A stretch of 64,000 nucleotides of DNA from Pelagomonas calceolata (GCA_918797485.1 CAKKNE010000002.1:1826501-1890500); one strand, 5' to 3'. Counted from the first letter of the stretch, positions 25,920 to 35,419 are shown. Made by a program: numbers and translations. Notes: a model not told the origin generated them from the letters alone.

Positions 25920-26189
25920 GGAGCTTTTTAAGGACCTGGTTTATTCTATCTTTCGCGTCGGCCGGCGTGCAGGCGGTCGCTTCATCCGCTTGTAGAGCTG
26001 CGAGGAGGTGTTCGGGGCTAGAGGGGCTAGCTAGGGTTCAGTCGATCGAACACCACCCGTCGCGCGTGATTGGTCATATCCGGCTGCGTTGCAGGCTGGG
26101 ACGCAACATCTCGTGATAATTTGCGCTTGCAGGCTGCGCTGCCGCGAGGCGCCTGCAGCTGGACCTCGTGCTGCAACAGGGGCAGCCCT

Positions 26190-27758
26190 ATGGCCCGCTG
26201 GCTCATATTATGCACATTGGCAGCAGCACAACACTGCCCCGGCGCGGATGACGACGCCTTGACGCTCTCGACGAAGTCGCGGGCGGAACTCGACGAGCTG
26301 CGCGCCTGCGTCCTGGGCACGACGGCAATAGACCGCACCGTCACGCGGATCTTGCTCGCCGGCACCGACGCGGCGTTGACCGACGCGCGCGTCGTCAAGT
26401 TGGATGCCTCGCTTCCCGTGAAACAACGCGCGCAATTCTTCGCGGCGGCTCGCGTCGTCGTCGGCGCCGGCGCGGCGTTGGCTGACATCGTGTACTGCGC
26501 GCCCGGGACTTCGGTGGTAGCGGTCGGCGCCTGGGCCCACCACGAGCGCCTCGCGCGGACGTTGGGTTTGACCTACGCGAGCGTGGCCGCCGGCACGAAG
26601 GTGGAGGGGGAGAGGGACCGGCGCGGGCAACCGTTCTGGCAGGACCGGGGCCCCGACGTCGCGGCCCTCCGGCGCGCCGTCGACGCGGCCCTGGGAAGCA
26701 GGCGCCTCCAGCAGCAGACCTGGGCCCCGGTCACAATTGATGATCGGTCGCCATGCGAGGCGCGCGTCCACGCGGTCGTGGTCGGAGACGAGGACGCGCC
26801 AGCCGCCGCCATTTTGTCGTACCGGGCCTGGCAGTGGCGCCACGCCGTCTTCACGACGGTCGCGACGGGAATATCAAAGGACCACTTCCACGACGCCGTG
26901 CTCAAGGCCGAGGGGCCCTTCGCCTCGCCCTGGGCCGCGGGCCACCGCACCGGCCCGAGCAGCCGCGCGGACTTCTTCGACCACCTCGTGAAGGCCGTCG
27001 TGAATAAGGACGGCTGCCAGGCCGGCAACCGGTCGCGCCACGAGGCGCACCACGCGCGCTATTTGGAAGCGCTGGCGGCCGCGGCCCCGCGCAACGCGGA
27101 CAGCGACTGGGCCTTCGTCGTGGACGCGCGCGCGCACGTGCGGCCGAAGCTCCTGGGCAAGCTCGTGGCCGCCGCGGCGCGGTTCGGGGACCCGCGGGCC
27201 GAGCGGATAAGGGTAGGAAGGCGGCACACGCTGCACCCCGGCGGCGGCCACGCGCGCTACCTCTTGTCGTTCAAGCGGCGGGACGCGCGCGTCGTGGCCT
27301 TCCAGGCCAGGGCCGGTTTGCTTGTGTCGCGGGCAGCATTGGAGGCCATCGACTGGCCGAAGGTGCTGAAGGCGCAAGCCTGCGGCGCCCTGCGGGGCCT
27401 CCCCGCCGACGAGCGGCTCGAGCGGGTCTTCGGCCGCAGCTTCGGTACCTACGCGACGGCGCCCGCGCTCGCCGCCGCCAAGGCCCGGTCGCGCATGTTC
27501 ATGTTGGACGCGGCGGTCCACGCGGACGCGTTCGCGGGCCAGGTCCCCTGGGGCGAGGCCCCCGCCACCGCGGCGGTGTTCTTGGACACACCATTCTCCG
27601 AACCCTTTCAGGAGGGGCACTGGACGCAGATGGACAAACTCCATCACGCCGACGACGGGGCCGTCGGTAGCCTCTGCGCCGCCCCGATCCCGGGGGCGAA
27701 CGCGTCTTCATTGGTGTCGTTGCGGTGCGAGGGGCCGGGGATCTGTCGGTGCGTATAA
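26190..27758 (+). CDS. Secreted glycosyltransferase-like protein, GT61-like segment plus second domain
   Basis: 522 aa from the ATG at 26190, which gives a signal peptide (MARWLILCTLAAAQHCPGAD). The N-terminal region ends with ARVVVGAGAALADIVYCAPG followed by TSVVAV. That matches the C-terminal hallmark of GT61/DUF563 glycosyltransferases (GxHGAGLxN...PPGxxVVE), although the HG dyad is lost. A second region has VHAVVVGDEDAPAAAILSYR and DWAFVVDARAHVRPKLLGKL, reminiscent of the DxD block of GT31-like enzymes, here DAR. Both catalytic calls are therefore weak, and the protein may be a degenerate or specialised transferase of the secretory pathway. The stop is 16 bp from that of RPB10 (convergent). 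Confidence 0.4.
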   Translation: MARWLILCTLAAAQHCPGADDDALTLSTKSRAELDELRACVLGTTAIDRTVTRILLAGTDAALTDARVVKLDASLPVKQRAQFFAAARVVVGAGAALADIVYCAPGTSVVAVGAWAHHERLARTLGLTYASVAAGTKVEGERDRRGQPFWQDRGPDVAALRRAVDAALGSRRLQQQTWAPVTIDDRSPCEARVHAVVVGDEDAPAAAILSYRAWQWRHAVFTTVATGISKDHFHDAVLKAEGPFASPWAAGHRTGPSSRADFFDHLVKAVVNKDGCQAGNRSRHEAHHARYLEALAAAAPRNADSDWAFVVDARAHVRPKLLGKLVAAAARFGDPRAERIRVGRRHTLHPGGGHARYLLSFKRRDARVVAFQARAGLLVSRAALEAIDWPKVLKAQACGALRGLPADERLERVFGRSFGTYATAPALAAAKARSRMFMLDAAVHADAFAGQVPWGEAPATAAVFLDTPFSEPFQEGHWTQMDKLHHADDGAVGSLCAAPIPGANASSLVSLRCEGPGICRCV

Positions 27759-27774
27759 CTCTTAGTTAATATTC

Positions 27775-28005
27775 TTATTGCTGCTGCGGGTCCGTGACCA
27801 CGCGGCGCTCGAGCGTGTTGTAGTTGAGGAGCTTCTCAATCAAATCGACGTGCGTGAGCACCATTCGCCGGCAGCAGTACCGCTTCAGCCCGAGCTCGTC
27901 GAGGGCGTCGCCCTCGGAGTAGTCCGCCTTCAGCAGCTCGAGGTACGAGTCCCACTTGTTGCCCACGACCTTGCCGCACGTGAAGCAGCGCACGGGGATG
28001 ATCAT
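27775..28005 (-). CDS. RPB10: RNA polymerases I, II and III shared subunit RPB10
   Basis: 76 aa from the ATG at 28003-28005. This start was chosen because the family begins [13 protein letters not shown]; an in-frame ATG lies only 8 codons further up. The zinc-binding CxxC (CFTC) and the paired CC of KRYCCRRM are intact, and [13 protein letters not shown] ends the conserved region. The C-terminal tail is VVTDPQQQ. It is a small zinc subunit (ABC10beta) shared by all three nuclear RNA polymerases. Length is close to the usual 65-71 aa. Confidence 0.95.
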   Translation of the reverse strand: MIIPVRCFTCGKVVGNKWDSYLELLKADYSEGDALDELGLKRYCCRRMVLTHVDLIEKLLNYNTLERRVVTDPQQQ

Positions 28006-28362
28006 GGCCTGCGTGTGGCGGCGGTTCAAGACCCGGGTCCACCACGGGCGGGCGGGCGGGCTCTGTTAACCCGGCGCGGGCCTCTCTCGCAGCGGTACGT
28101 GAACCGTCGCGTTTTGCGCGAGCGGGACGGCTATTAGAATCCTGCTGCTCTCCTTTCCACCGCCCCAGCACCGTCGTCGGCGCGCGGGGCTCTTGGCAGT
28201 GCAGTGCGGCGAGGAACGCGGGACTGCCGCGCGCGCACTTTTGATCACTCGATGCTGACTGACGCTGCACAAGACGTCTCTGGCGAAGGCCTGCGCCCGC
28301 TCCCAGCCTTGGCAGGTCTATAAACGCGCCACGGCGACTCTTTTGATGAGTGCCAGTGTTAG

Positions 28363-28384
28363 CTAGCGGCACGTAAGACACTAG
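28363..28384 (+). promoter_or_regulatory. CTAG palindrome copy 8
   Basis: Near-consensus copy (CTAGCGGCACG then TAAGACACTAG) in the 28006-28424 gap. It is 358 bp upstream of the RPB10 start and 41 bp beyond the stop of the TrmA-like gene. The rest of this gap shows no gene. Confidence 0.5.
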
Positions 28385-28424
28385 CACGGGTTTTTGCAAG
28401 GCCAGGTACTCACTATGCAACAAA

Positions 28425-29789
28425 TTACTCGGGCACAACGGCGTCGTAGACCGCGAGCGTCTCGACGTGGTCCGACCCCGGGAAGAAGACGTGCGCCTCG
28501 GCGTGTGTCAGCTTCCAGCGCCGCGAGTTCAACAACGCCGCCTGGTCGCGCTCGAGCGCGTCGAAGCCGCACGACACGTAGACCAGGCGCTTCACGTCCA
28601 GCTCGCCCTTGACCAGCGCCTCGCGCACGCCCTCGCAGAGGCCCTTGCGCGGCGGGTCCACGATGAGCACGTCTGCGCCTTCACAATCATCGAACACAGC
28701 GTCCTCGGCGTCCGCGACCGTCATCTCAACCGGACATAAATCCTCCAATCTCGCATCCTGGTCGCGCCGCGACTTTTCAAAACAGTCCAACACGTTTTCA
28801 TTAGTCTCCGAGCACCTCAAAGAGGACAATTTTGGCCGTAACGCCAGCCCAATCGCACCGACGCCGGCGTAGAGCTCGCAGACGTGCGAATCGTCAGGCA
28901 CCCACGTTGCCAGCCGCTCGACGAGCCCCGCAAACGCTCGAAGGTTCGCCTGGCGGAAAGTTAATGGAGTGAACCAGAGTTTGAGCTTCGCATCCAAATC
29001 CCCGACGTCATCGTCAAACAACCGCTCAATCACGTACGTCTCGCCCCGCAGTTTGGCCCACTTCTGGGGGTTGTAGTCGAAGATCGCGTTGCCCGCCTTG
29101 TCCCCGCGATAGTTCACGTGGATCGAGTGCCATAAACTAGAAGAAGAGAGCTCCTTCACGAGGCGAGGCAGCTCGGGCTGCGCCTCCTTCGCGCTCCGCT
29201 CGTTCCAGACGAGGGTCAGGGCCACCTTGTTCCCATCCGTGGAGAGCTGTACATATCTCAAATTACCATCACCTTCACTATCCAACGCCTTGATGCCCAC
29301 GACCGCGCAGGCCTCCTTGATTTCTCCAGCGGCTTTATTGAGAAGCGGGTGGTGGGTTCTACAATCGGGAATCGCCACGACGTCGTGGCTCCGCGGGCGG
29401 TAGAGGCCTAACGCCACGTCTCTTAGTCTATAAGTCTTCCGTCCTCTCCTACCGCGCGCCGTGAGCTTCGTCGCGCCCGGCGCGCAGGCCAACTTCGCTT
29501 GCGTGCGCCAGTCCTTCGCACTTCCGCAGATTACCTCGAACGGTTTCTGCAACAGGGGCTCGAACATGGCGCGCGCGCGGCGCGCCGTGTCGACCTCATC
29601 GAAGCCGCCGTCGATCGTGCACGACGGGCAGTCGGGCGCGTGCGGGCACGGTTCGACTTCGGCGGGCGGCCGCGGCGGCGTCAAGGGCTGGGCTTTTGGT
29701 GTCTTGGCGCGGCGCGTCCGGGGCGGCGCCGCGGCGCGCGCTAGGATGAGGAGGCTGGCAGCACTGGCAGCATAATGCCTGGCCCTCAT
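28425..29789 (-). CDS. TrmA/RumA-like uracil-5 RNA methyltransferase, organelle leader
   Basis: 454 aa. The N-terminus (MRARHYAASAASLLILARAA) is a hydrophobic leader followed by a Pro/Arg-rich stretch, suggesting a plastid location. CPHAPDCPSC gives three closely spaced cysteines like the Fe-S cluster of RumA-type enzymes. LTFRQANLRAF, CELYAGVGAIGLALRPKL (SAM site), NENVLDCFEKS, VLIVDPPRKGL and YVSCGFDALERDQAAL (catalytic Cys) follow in family order. The enzyme family makes 5-methyluridine in tRNA or rRNA. Which RNA is methylated cannot be said from sequence. Divergent from the hydrolase gene at 30031. Confidence 0.85.
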   Translation of the reverse strand: MRARHYAASAASLLILARAAAPPRTRRAKTPKAQPLTPPRPPAEVEPCPHAPDCPSCTIDGGFDEVDTARRARAMFEPLLQKPFEVICGSAKDWRTQAKLACAPGATKLTARGRRGRKTYRLRDVALGLYRPRSHDVVAIPDCRTHHPLLNKAAGEIKEACAVVGIKALDSEGDGNLRYVQLSTDGNKVALTLVWNERSAKEAQPELPRLVKELSSSSLWHSIHVNYRGDKAGNAIFDYNPQKWAKLRGETYVIERLFDDDVGDLDAKLKLWFTPLTFRQANLRAFAGLVERLATWVPDDSHVCELYAGVGAIGLALRPKLSSLRCSETNENVLDCFEKSRRDQDARLEDLCPVEMTVADAEDAVFDDCEGADVLIVDPPRKGLCEGVREALVKGELDVKRLVYVSCGFDALERDQAALLNSRRWKLTHAEAHVFFPGSDHVETLAVYDAVVPE

Positions 29790-29834
29790 CTTCTTTGACC
29801 GCCGCTACAGCAAGCTCTGGGCTGCAAACTGGAG

Positions 29835-29855
29835 CTAGCGCCACAAGGCTACTAG
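29835..29855 (+). promoter_or_regulatory. CTAG palindrome copy 9 (diverged)
   Basis: 21 bp with CTAGCGCC at the left and CTACTAG at the right. It is 46 bp from one start (29789) and 176 bp from the other (30031). Three further GCTAGC hexamers lie within the next 100 bp. Confidence 0.4.
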
Positions 29856-30030
29856 CACTGTCCTCATTTTGCGCTAGCAAAGTCGCTAGCAGTCAAAAGG
29901 CGGCCACGCGTACCAGGCAGGGTGCTAGCACCAAGTTGTGATAGCGCTGCACACTCTCAGCAGCGCAATCCATCCGTGCGACTCCTAGCATTGCAGGAGC
30001 CAGCAGCCACTACTGCTAGAGTGCAGCAAT

Positions 30031-31281
30031 ATGCGGCGCCTCTACCGACCCCTGCTCGCGGCAGCCTCGTCGTCGCGGTGCCATGTCGTCTCGATGGCGT
30101 CGGCAGCCAGTACGGCCGGCATCATCGCGTCGGGCGTCGCCGCGCCGCTCGCCGCGCTGTACGTAGGGCAGCGCAGCGTGATCTACCCGCGACCACCGGT
30201 CTACGACGATGCGAAGGCCTACGGAGGCGAGCATGCCGAAATCGTGCGCGCCGACGGCGTCGTGGGCCTGTTCGTGCCCCCGCCAAAGGCCGACGAGCAG
30301 ATCGTCGCTCTCTATTTCCACGGCAACGCGGATCAAATAACCTGGGGCGGCGCGATGATAGGCCAAGCGCTGCGTTCGCGGGGCATCGGCACGTTCGCCG
30401 CGGAATATCCGGGGTATGGCCTCGCCGACGGCGACCCGACCGAGGCGTCGATCACGCAAGCCGCGGAGGCGGCGCTGCGGGCCGTCAAGGAACTTCGGCC
30501 CGAGGCGAAGATCGCGCTCGTCGGCCAGTCGATCGGCTGCGCGCCGGCGCTCGCCGTGGCCGCGGCGCATGGCCTGCCCGTCGTTTTGATCTCGCCCTTC
30601 ACGAGCCTCGCGGCCATGGCGTCGACGCTGTTGCCATTCTTGCCACAGCGAGCTCTCCGGTTTCTTGTCAAGGATAAATTTGACAACGCCGCCCTGGCAC
30701 CGAGCGTGTCGTCTCCCGTACTCGTGCTGCACGGCACTAAGGATGAGATCGTGCCGTTCACGATGGGGAAAGCGATGTCCGAGGCGCTCGCCGACGCGAC
30801 CTTCGTTCCTCTGGAGAAGGCGGGTCACAACGACGTTCTGAGCCCGCCACATGACCAAGTAGTCTTTGATGCCATCGAACGGTTCGCTCGCGGCCACTGC
30901 GGGGGCGGCTCGGACGTCGAGCACTACCGAGACGTCATGACCATGCTCCAGACCCGCTGGGCGGGACTCACGGCGGAAGCCAAGACTAAAATGGCGGCCG
31001 TGAACGAAGACGCGACGCAACGCGAGGAGAGCATGGCCGAGTTCATGGCTACGTGGAGCGCCCACGCTGTCGACGGAAAGCTCACGCGAGACGGTTTCGT
31101 CGCCTTTAATCGACGGCACCTCCAAAACATCAAAGCGCGCCTCGGCTGGGCGCCGGACCTGACGACAGACGACTCCGAAATGATCTGGGAGGCGATCCAC
31201 GCCCTGAACCCGGACGACGGCGGCATCGGCATGGCTGACTACGGCCGGTATCACACTGTGATGAAACTGTATATCAACTAA
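30031..31281 (+). CDS. ABHD17/BEM46-like alpha/beta hydrolase with helical C-terminal extension
   Basis: 416 aa. A hydrophobic segment (STAGIIASGVAAPLAALYVG) near the N-terminus may anchor it. The hydrolase core has LYFHGNADQITWGG, AAEYPGYGLADGD, the nucleophile in VGQSIGCAPALA (about residue 165), the Asp in LHGTKDEIVP (about 237) and the His in KAGHNDVL (about 265). The pattern is that of BEM46/ABHD13/ABHD17 serine hydrolases. These include depalmitoylases and lipid hydrolases. The last 120 residues (SDVEHYRDVMTMLQTRWAGL, VDGKLTRDGFVAFNRRH, LNPDDGGIGMADYGRY) are EF-hand-like in spacing, with DGKLTRDGF as one possible calcium loop. Substrate unknown. It is convergent with the next gene, with 17 bp between the stops. 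Confidence 0.7.
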   Translation: MRRLYRPLLAAASSSRCHVVSMASAASTAGIIASGVAAPLAALYVGQRSVIYPRPPVYDDAKAYGGEHAEIVRADGVVGLFVPPPKADEQIVALYFHGNADQITWGGAMIGQALRSRGIGTFAAEYPGYGLADGDPTEASITQAAEAALRAVKELRPEAKIALVGQSIGCAPALAVAAAHGLPVVLISPFTSLAAMASTLLPFLPQRALRFLVKDKFDNAALAPSVSSPVLVLHGTKDEIVPFTMGKAMSEALADATFVPLEKAGHNDVLSPPHDQVVFDAIERFARGHCGGGSDVEHYRDVMTMLQTRWAGLTAEAKTKMAAVNEDATQREESMAEFMATWSAHAVDGKLTRDGFVAFNRRHLQNIKARLGWAPDLTTDDSEMIWEAIHALNPDDGGIGMADYGRYHTVMKLYIN

Positions 31282-31298
31282 TGTTAATTTTAAACAAT

Positions 31299-33071
31299 TC
31301 ACTTCTTGCGGCGCTTCTTTTTCTTCTTCGACCGCGCGCCACCGCCCCCAACAACAACGGGCGCGAAGCGCAGCGGGTCGTCGAAGTCGCTGGCGCCGGG
31401 CGGCCTCCGATCGGCGAACTTGAACGCGATCAACGCCGCGCGCCGCGCCGCATGATCCATGGCGCACGCGCGCGAGCAGTAGACGAGGTCGCACGTCAGG
31501 CGGCACCGCCGCAGGCCCCTTTTTACACCGCAGGCCGAACACGCGTCGAGGACGCACATTTGCGAGGACGCACTGGGCCGCCAGACCGTCAGCGCCGCCG
31601 ACGTGTCGCCCCAGTTCGGGATGGGGCATTGGGTGACCAGCTCCCAGCGCCTTAGAAACGCGGCGTCGGCCGCGGCCGTGTCGCCGCGCCACTCGCCCAC
31701 GAGCGCCAGGCAATCGCCTCCTCTCTCCGCGAAGTGGCTCGCGGCCCTTCCCAGGAAGGCCTCGTCCTCGTCGTCCTCGGGCGGCGCGTAGCACGCGAAG
31801 AGCGCCGCGCCGGCGGCCGCGGCGGCCTCCGCGGCGCGCAGGGCGTCGCCCGTCTGCAAGTCCGGGACGTGCGCCGCCTGGCGGCCGTGGTAGGCGTTGG
31901 CGATTACCGACGGCGGCCGCACGTCGTACGCCGTCACGGCGACGCCGCGCGTCCGCAACGCGTTCGCCCAGTAGCCCGTGCCGGCGCCGGCCTCGACGAC
32001 CGGGCGGGAGAGGGCTGTGAGCGCGTCCAGAGCTTCATCACAGGGCACGGCGTAGGCGTACTCGCGGCAGGCCCACGTCCGCGCGGCGTCGCGCCACTTG
32101 TGCACCGTCGGCATCGCGACGGGGTCGTTGCGTTTCGGGGTCGTCGTCGGTTCGCCCGGCTCGAGGCGCTCGTCGAGCCGCCACGGCGCCGCGGGCCCGA
32201 AGAGCCAGGCGCCCTCGCGCCACCGCAGCCGATACAACCGGTGCAGCGGGTCGTCGCTCTCGCCAATCCTCAGGTCCGGCGGCAGCGTCTCCATTAATGC
32301 GTCGGCCGCCTCGTCGACGACGGACCCGCGTCCCAACAACTTCTCGAAGACCTCATGCGGCGGCGGCACGGCGTCGCGCCGCGCGTACCGCAGCCGGTGG
32401 TACGCCTCGTCCAGGGCGCCCAGCGCGTCCACGAGCGCCGCCGCGTCCCGCTTTTCGAGGCCCGGCTTGGCTCGATGCAGCCGTTTCACAGCGTCGCGCG
32501 CCGCGCGCCGCGCGTCCGCCGCCTCCGGGCCGCCCTGGACCCGGGCGAAGGCCGCCTCGAGCGCGGCGCCGTGGCGCGCCTCGCCGCGCATGGCCGCCGC
32601 GCGGCAGGCGACGAAGGCGTCGACGGCCGCGCGGCACACGTCCGCCGGGGACGCCTCCTTGCGCGGCTTTTGGCGCTTCTTTGGCCGCGCGGGCCGCGCC
32701 GCCGGCGACATCTCCGCGAAAACCGCGTCGACGGCCTCCGAGGAGGGGAGCGGCGGCGGTGGGCGTCGTGGTTGTGGTTGCTCGCGGCGGCGCTTCTTCT
32801 TTTCCTGCTTGCGCGCCGCCGGCGCCGGCTCGCGAGCCGCGCCGGTGTCGATGGAGCCGCGCCGTTTCTGCTTTTGCTGCTCGCTCCGGAACTTGCTCAC
32901 GGCGCCTTTGTTGGACTTCTTTTTTTGTGGTCTCTCCTCCGCGGAGCCTTTGCTCGACTTCTTTTTGGTAGGTCGCGGCGCTGCAGCGCTCTCCTGCCCC
33001 ATGGAGTCCAGCAGCCGCTGCAGCTGGGCCTCGTCGTTGTGGGCGAGGTTCCCATCGCTGTCATCCGCCAT
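31299..33071 (-). CDS. SAM-dependent methyltransferase-like protein with C-terminal MYND-like zinc tail
   Basis: 590 aa from the ATG at 33069-33071 (MADDSDGNLAHNDEAQ). The first 180 residues are Lys/Arg-rich and disordered, and probably act as a nuclear signal. A central class I methyltransferase fold follows: VVEAGAGTGYWANALRTRGV (SAM-binding motif I), VTAYDVRPP (acidic strand), LQTGDALRAA and ALFACYAPPEDDEDEAFLGR. The C-terminus has CSACG, CRLTC, VYCSRAC and a DHAARR stretch, resembling a MYND zinc finger with an atypical end, then a KKKKKRRKK tail. The target is unknown. The combination suggests a nuclear protein. Confidence 0.55.
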   Translation of the reverse strand: MADDSDGNLAHNDEAQLQRLLDSMGQESAAAPRPTKKKSSKGSAEERPQKKKSNKGAVSKFRSEQQKQKRRGSIDTGAAREPAPAARKQEKKKRRREQPQPRRPPPPLPSSEAVDAVFAEMSPAARPARPKKRQKPRKEASPADVCRAAVDAFVACRAAAMRGEARHGAALEAAFARVQGGPEAADARRAARDAVKRLHRAKPGLEKRDAAALVDALGALDEAYHRLRYARRDAVPPPHEVFEKLLGRGSVVDEAADALMETLPPDLRIGESDDPLHRLYRLRWREGAWLFGPAAPWRLDERLEPGEPTTTPKRNDPVAMPTVHKWRDAARTWACREYAYAVPCDEALDALTALSRPVVEAGAGTGYWANALRTRGVAVTAYDVRPPSVIANAYHGRQAAHVPDLQTGDALRAAEAAAAAGAALFACYAPPEDDEDEAFLGRAASHFAERGGDCLALVGEWRGDTAAADAAFLRRWELVTQCPIPNWGDTSAALTVWRPSASSQMCVLDACSACGVKRGLRRCRLTCDLVYCSRACAMDHAARRAALIAFKFADRRPPGASDFDDPLRFAPVVVGGGGARSKKKKKRRKK

Positions 33072-33261
33072 CGCTGCGATCGATGCGATCGCTGCGGCCC
33101 GGCGATGGTGCTGCACTCTGCTGCACTCCTGCTTTGTGTGTCTCTGCTGCACTTACTGCGGCGGCAGCCGGACGTGTGCTATTGATGAGCCCACGGTAAG
33201 CGTATGCGGCTATATCCTTCGGCCCTGCGCTCGTTTTGGGCTAGTTCTCCCCGCGCTGGCG

Positions 33262-33283
33262 CTAGCGTCCTGTAAGACACTAG
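33262..33283 (+). promoter_or_regulatory. CTAG palindrome copy 10
   Basis: Near-consensus copy (CTAGCGTCC, TGT, AAGACACTAG) in a divergent promoter. It is 191 bp from the start at 33071 and 121 bp from the start at 33404. A CTAG at 33241 precedes it by 21 bp. Confidence 0.6.
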
Positions 33284-33403
33284 CCAGCCACGCTCTGCTG
33301 CCATTTTTGGACCAGGAAAGCAGCTTACGCCTCCCTCCTCGGACGTTGCACGACGCCCCGGGACGGCTGGTGCCCAACCTCTCCAGCTCGAGCGCTCCCA
33401 ACC

Positions 33404-34366
33404 ATGTCTGCCTCCTACAACCCCCTCCAGACCGAGGACCACCAAATCGAGGCGGACGCCGCCTACGCGCGGCGCCTCCAGGCCGAAGAGAGGCGTAGCG
33501 CGACGACGCAGTCGCCCCTGCACGACGTCAGCGAAATTAGTAGAAACCACGCGGCGGCGCCCGAACTGCGGTTGCCGACGATCCCGTCACCAGCAAAGCT
33601 CGTCGAGGGCCTCAGCCGCGAGCAGACGGCGGGCGCGGTGTTTGCTGCGTTCGTCGCCGTGAAACTGGGCCTGGGCCCGGCCTTCGCGCAACTGACGTGC
33701 GTCGCGCTGGGCCTGGCCGTCTTCCGCGTCGCGCGGAAAGTCGCCAATTTAGACGACGAGGGCGCGTTCCGGGCGGCCTTTTCTGCCTCACTATGTCTTG
33801 CATTCGTTATCGCCTGCGTCGGGGTCACTGCCGCCGACGTCTGCGCTTTGTTAGCATTAGGAGCGGCGGCGACGAAGCCTCCACAATCATCTTTTACTGG
33901 AGACGCTTTGAAGACTGTATTGAAGGCCGAGCGCAAGGCGACGCGAGGCCCGAAGCCGCGGGACTTCTGGGGCAAGCTGCAGCGGAAATTCACGAGCGCC
34001 GTCGACGACTTCTTTGCGACTTTACAGGATAGAGCCGCGGACGTGCGCTTTTATGATTGTGATTTATTTATGGTCTGTAAAGTCACACCACCGGGCGCGG
34101 ATCCCGTGTGGTTGGTGGGAGCGTTTTATCAATGGCACAACGCGAACGCGGTCGCGGTCTACGTCAACCGGTGGTTGGCGGACTTTGCTTCTGCGCACGC
34201 CGCGGCAACTAGAAGGAGAGGTGCGGCCCAACAGATGCTCATCCGCGTGCCGCCCGGCGCGCGCGCGGGCCAGCGCTTCCGCGCGAACACGCCGCGGGGA
34301 GACTCGATCGAGTTCGTCGTGCCGAACGGCGCGGCGGCGGGAGACGTGATCGTGGTCGCGTACTGA
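33404..34366 (+). CDS. Membrane protein with C-terminal VPxGxxxGxxF module
   Basis: 320 aa. The N-terminus has EADAAYARRLQAEE, similar to a ubiquitin-interacting or UIM-like helix. Two hydrophobic segments (AGAVFAAFVAVKLGLG... and ASLCLAFVIACVGVTAADVC) are likely membrane helices. The last 45 residues read MLIRVPPGARAGQRFRANTP then DSIEFVVPNGAAAGDVIVV. This is two copies of a VPxGxxxGxxF/V module often seen in stramenopile proteins of unknown role. No enzyme signature was found. Confidence 0.5.
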   Translation: MSASYNPLQTEDHQIEADAAYARRLQAEERRSATTQSPLHDVSEISRNHAAAPELRLPTIPSPAKLVEGLSREQTAGAVFAAFVAVKLGLGPAFAQLTCVALGLAVFRVARKVANLDDEGAFRAAFSASLCLAFVIACVGVTAADVCALLALGAAATKPPQSSFTGDALKTVLKAERKATRGPKPRDFWGKLQRKFTSAVDDFFATLQDRAADVRFYDCDLFMVCKVTPPGADPVWLVGAFYQWHNANAVAVYVNRWLADFASAHAAATRRRGAAQQMLIRVPPGARAGQRFRANTPRGDSIEFVVPNGAAAGDVIVVAY

Positions 34367-34525
34367 TCTGATCCCCTCCTCGCGGCTCTTCGGCGAGGCG
34401 CGCCAGAGCCCGCGCCCGAGCCCGAACCCGAGGCGCCCGCGGAACGACCGCCTTTGTGTGACTAATCTTATTTTGTGTATCGCCGAGAAAAGAAGTCACA
34501 CACTGCATGCTTAGGTCACACCGTC

Positions 34526-35419
34526 CTAGCCGGCCGGCGGCGGCCGCGGCACCGGCTTACGACGCGCTGGCGCCGGCGCCGGCGCGCCGAAGACCGCCCC
34601 AATGTAGTTCGCCGCCGCGGACAGCTTCTTGGACGCCATGTCGGACACGCTCGAGTACGCGCCGTCGCCCTTGGCCGCCTCGGCAGACGTGTAGGGCTGG
34701 CGCCGCCGCGCCGTGCGCGGGGCCGGCCGCGGGCGCGGCCGCGACGACGTCGTCGTCGTTGTCGGCGGCGGCGGCGGCGGCGAGTCGGCCTTGCGCGGTT
34801 CGGCCGTTGGCGGCGCGGGCGCCGGCGCCGGCACTGGCTCGGTGACGACGGGCGGCACGCTTGCGCTGCGGCGGCGCTGGGCGCGCTGGTCGGCGATGAG
34901 CTGCCGGCCCAGATTCGCGAGCTGCGCGGACGAGAGGCCGTCCGTCGGGATAGACTCCTGGGGCGGCGCCGACGAGCCGCGCCGCCGCGGCGGCCGGGTC
35001 GCGCGCGCCTCGTCCTTGAACTCCTCGGCGCCCTCTCCTCCTCGAGAGCTGCGCCGCCGCCGCCGGGACTCGCGCCACGGGACCTCGAAGTCGTCCGACG
35101 CGCCGCGCGACACGACGCGCGTCGGCGCCGCGCGGCCGCGGCGCACCTTGCCGTCCTTTCCTAAACGCCCTTCGCGCTTCATCTGCCTCCGCATCGTCGT
35201 CTTCTTCAGTACTAGACCGTCCCGCGCGGCGGCGCCCGTCGTGTTGTTGCGTCTCCGATGCCTCGACACGATGTCGTCATAATTATAATCGTCGGCGTTC
35301 TGGGGGCGGTTGCTGTCGGCGGACCGCTCGCTGCGCTTCGCGAGGTAGCCCTCGAGGGCGTCGTCCCTGGAATCGAAGCGGCTCTTGACTTTTGGTTTGC
35401 TCGTTAAGAGGGTGGACAT
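34526..35419 (-). CDS. Disordered basic protein, unknown
   Basis: 297 aa starting MSTLLTSKPKVKSRFDSRDD. Composition is very rich in Arg, Pro, Ala and Ser with polyPro and polyThr runs (PPPPPPTTTTTSS). Two segments look ordered: LSSAQLANLGRQLIADQRAQ and VSDMASKKLSAAANYIGAVF. No known domain was recognised. The region 34367-34525 after the previous gene holds nothing I can identify. Confidence 0.5.
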   Translation of the reverse strand: MSTLLTSKPKVKSRFDSRDDALEGYLAKRSERSADSNRPQNADDYNYDDIVSRHRRRNNTTGAAARDGLVLKKTTMRRQMKREGRLGKDGKVRRGRAAPTRVVSRGASDDFEVPWRESRRRRRSSRGGEGAEEFKDEARATRPPRRRGSSAPPQESIPTDGLSSAQLANLGRQLIADQRAQRRRSASVPPVVTEPVPAPAPAPPTAEPRKADSPPPPPPTTTTTSSRPRPRPAPRTARRRQPYTSAEAAKGDGAYSSVSDMASKKLSAAANYIGAVFGAPAPAPARRKPVPRPPPAG

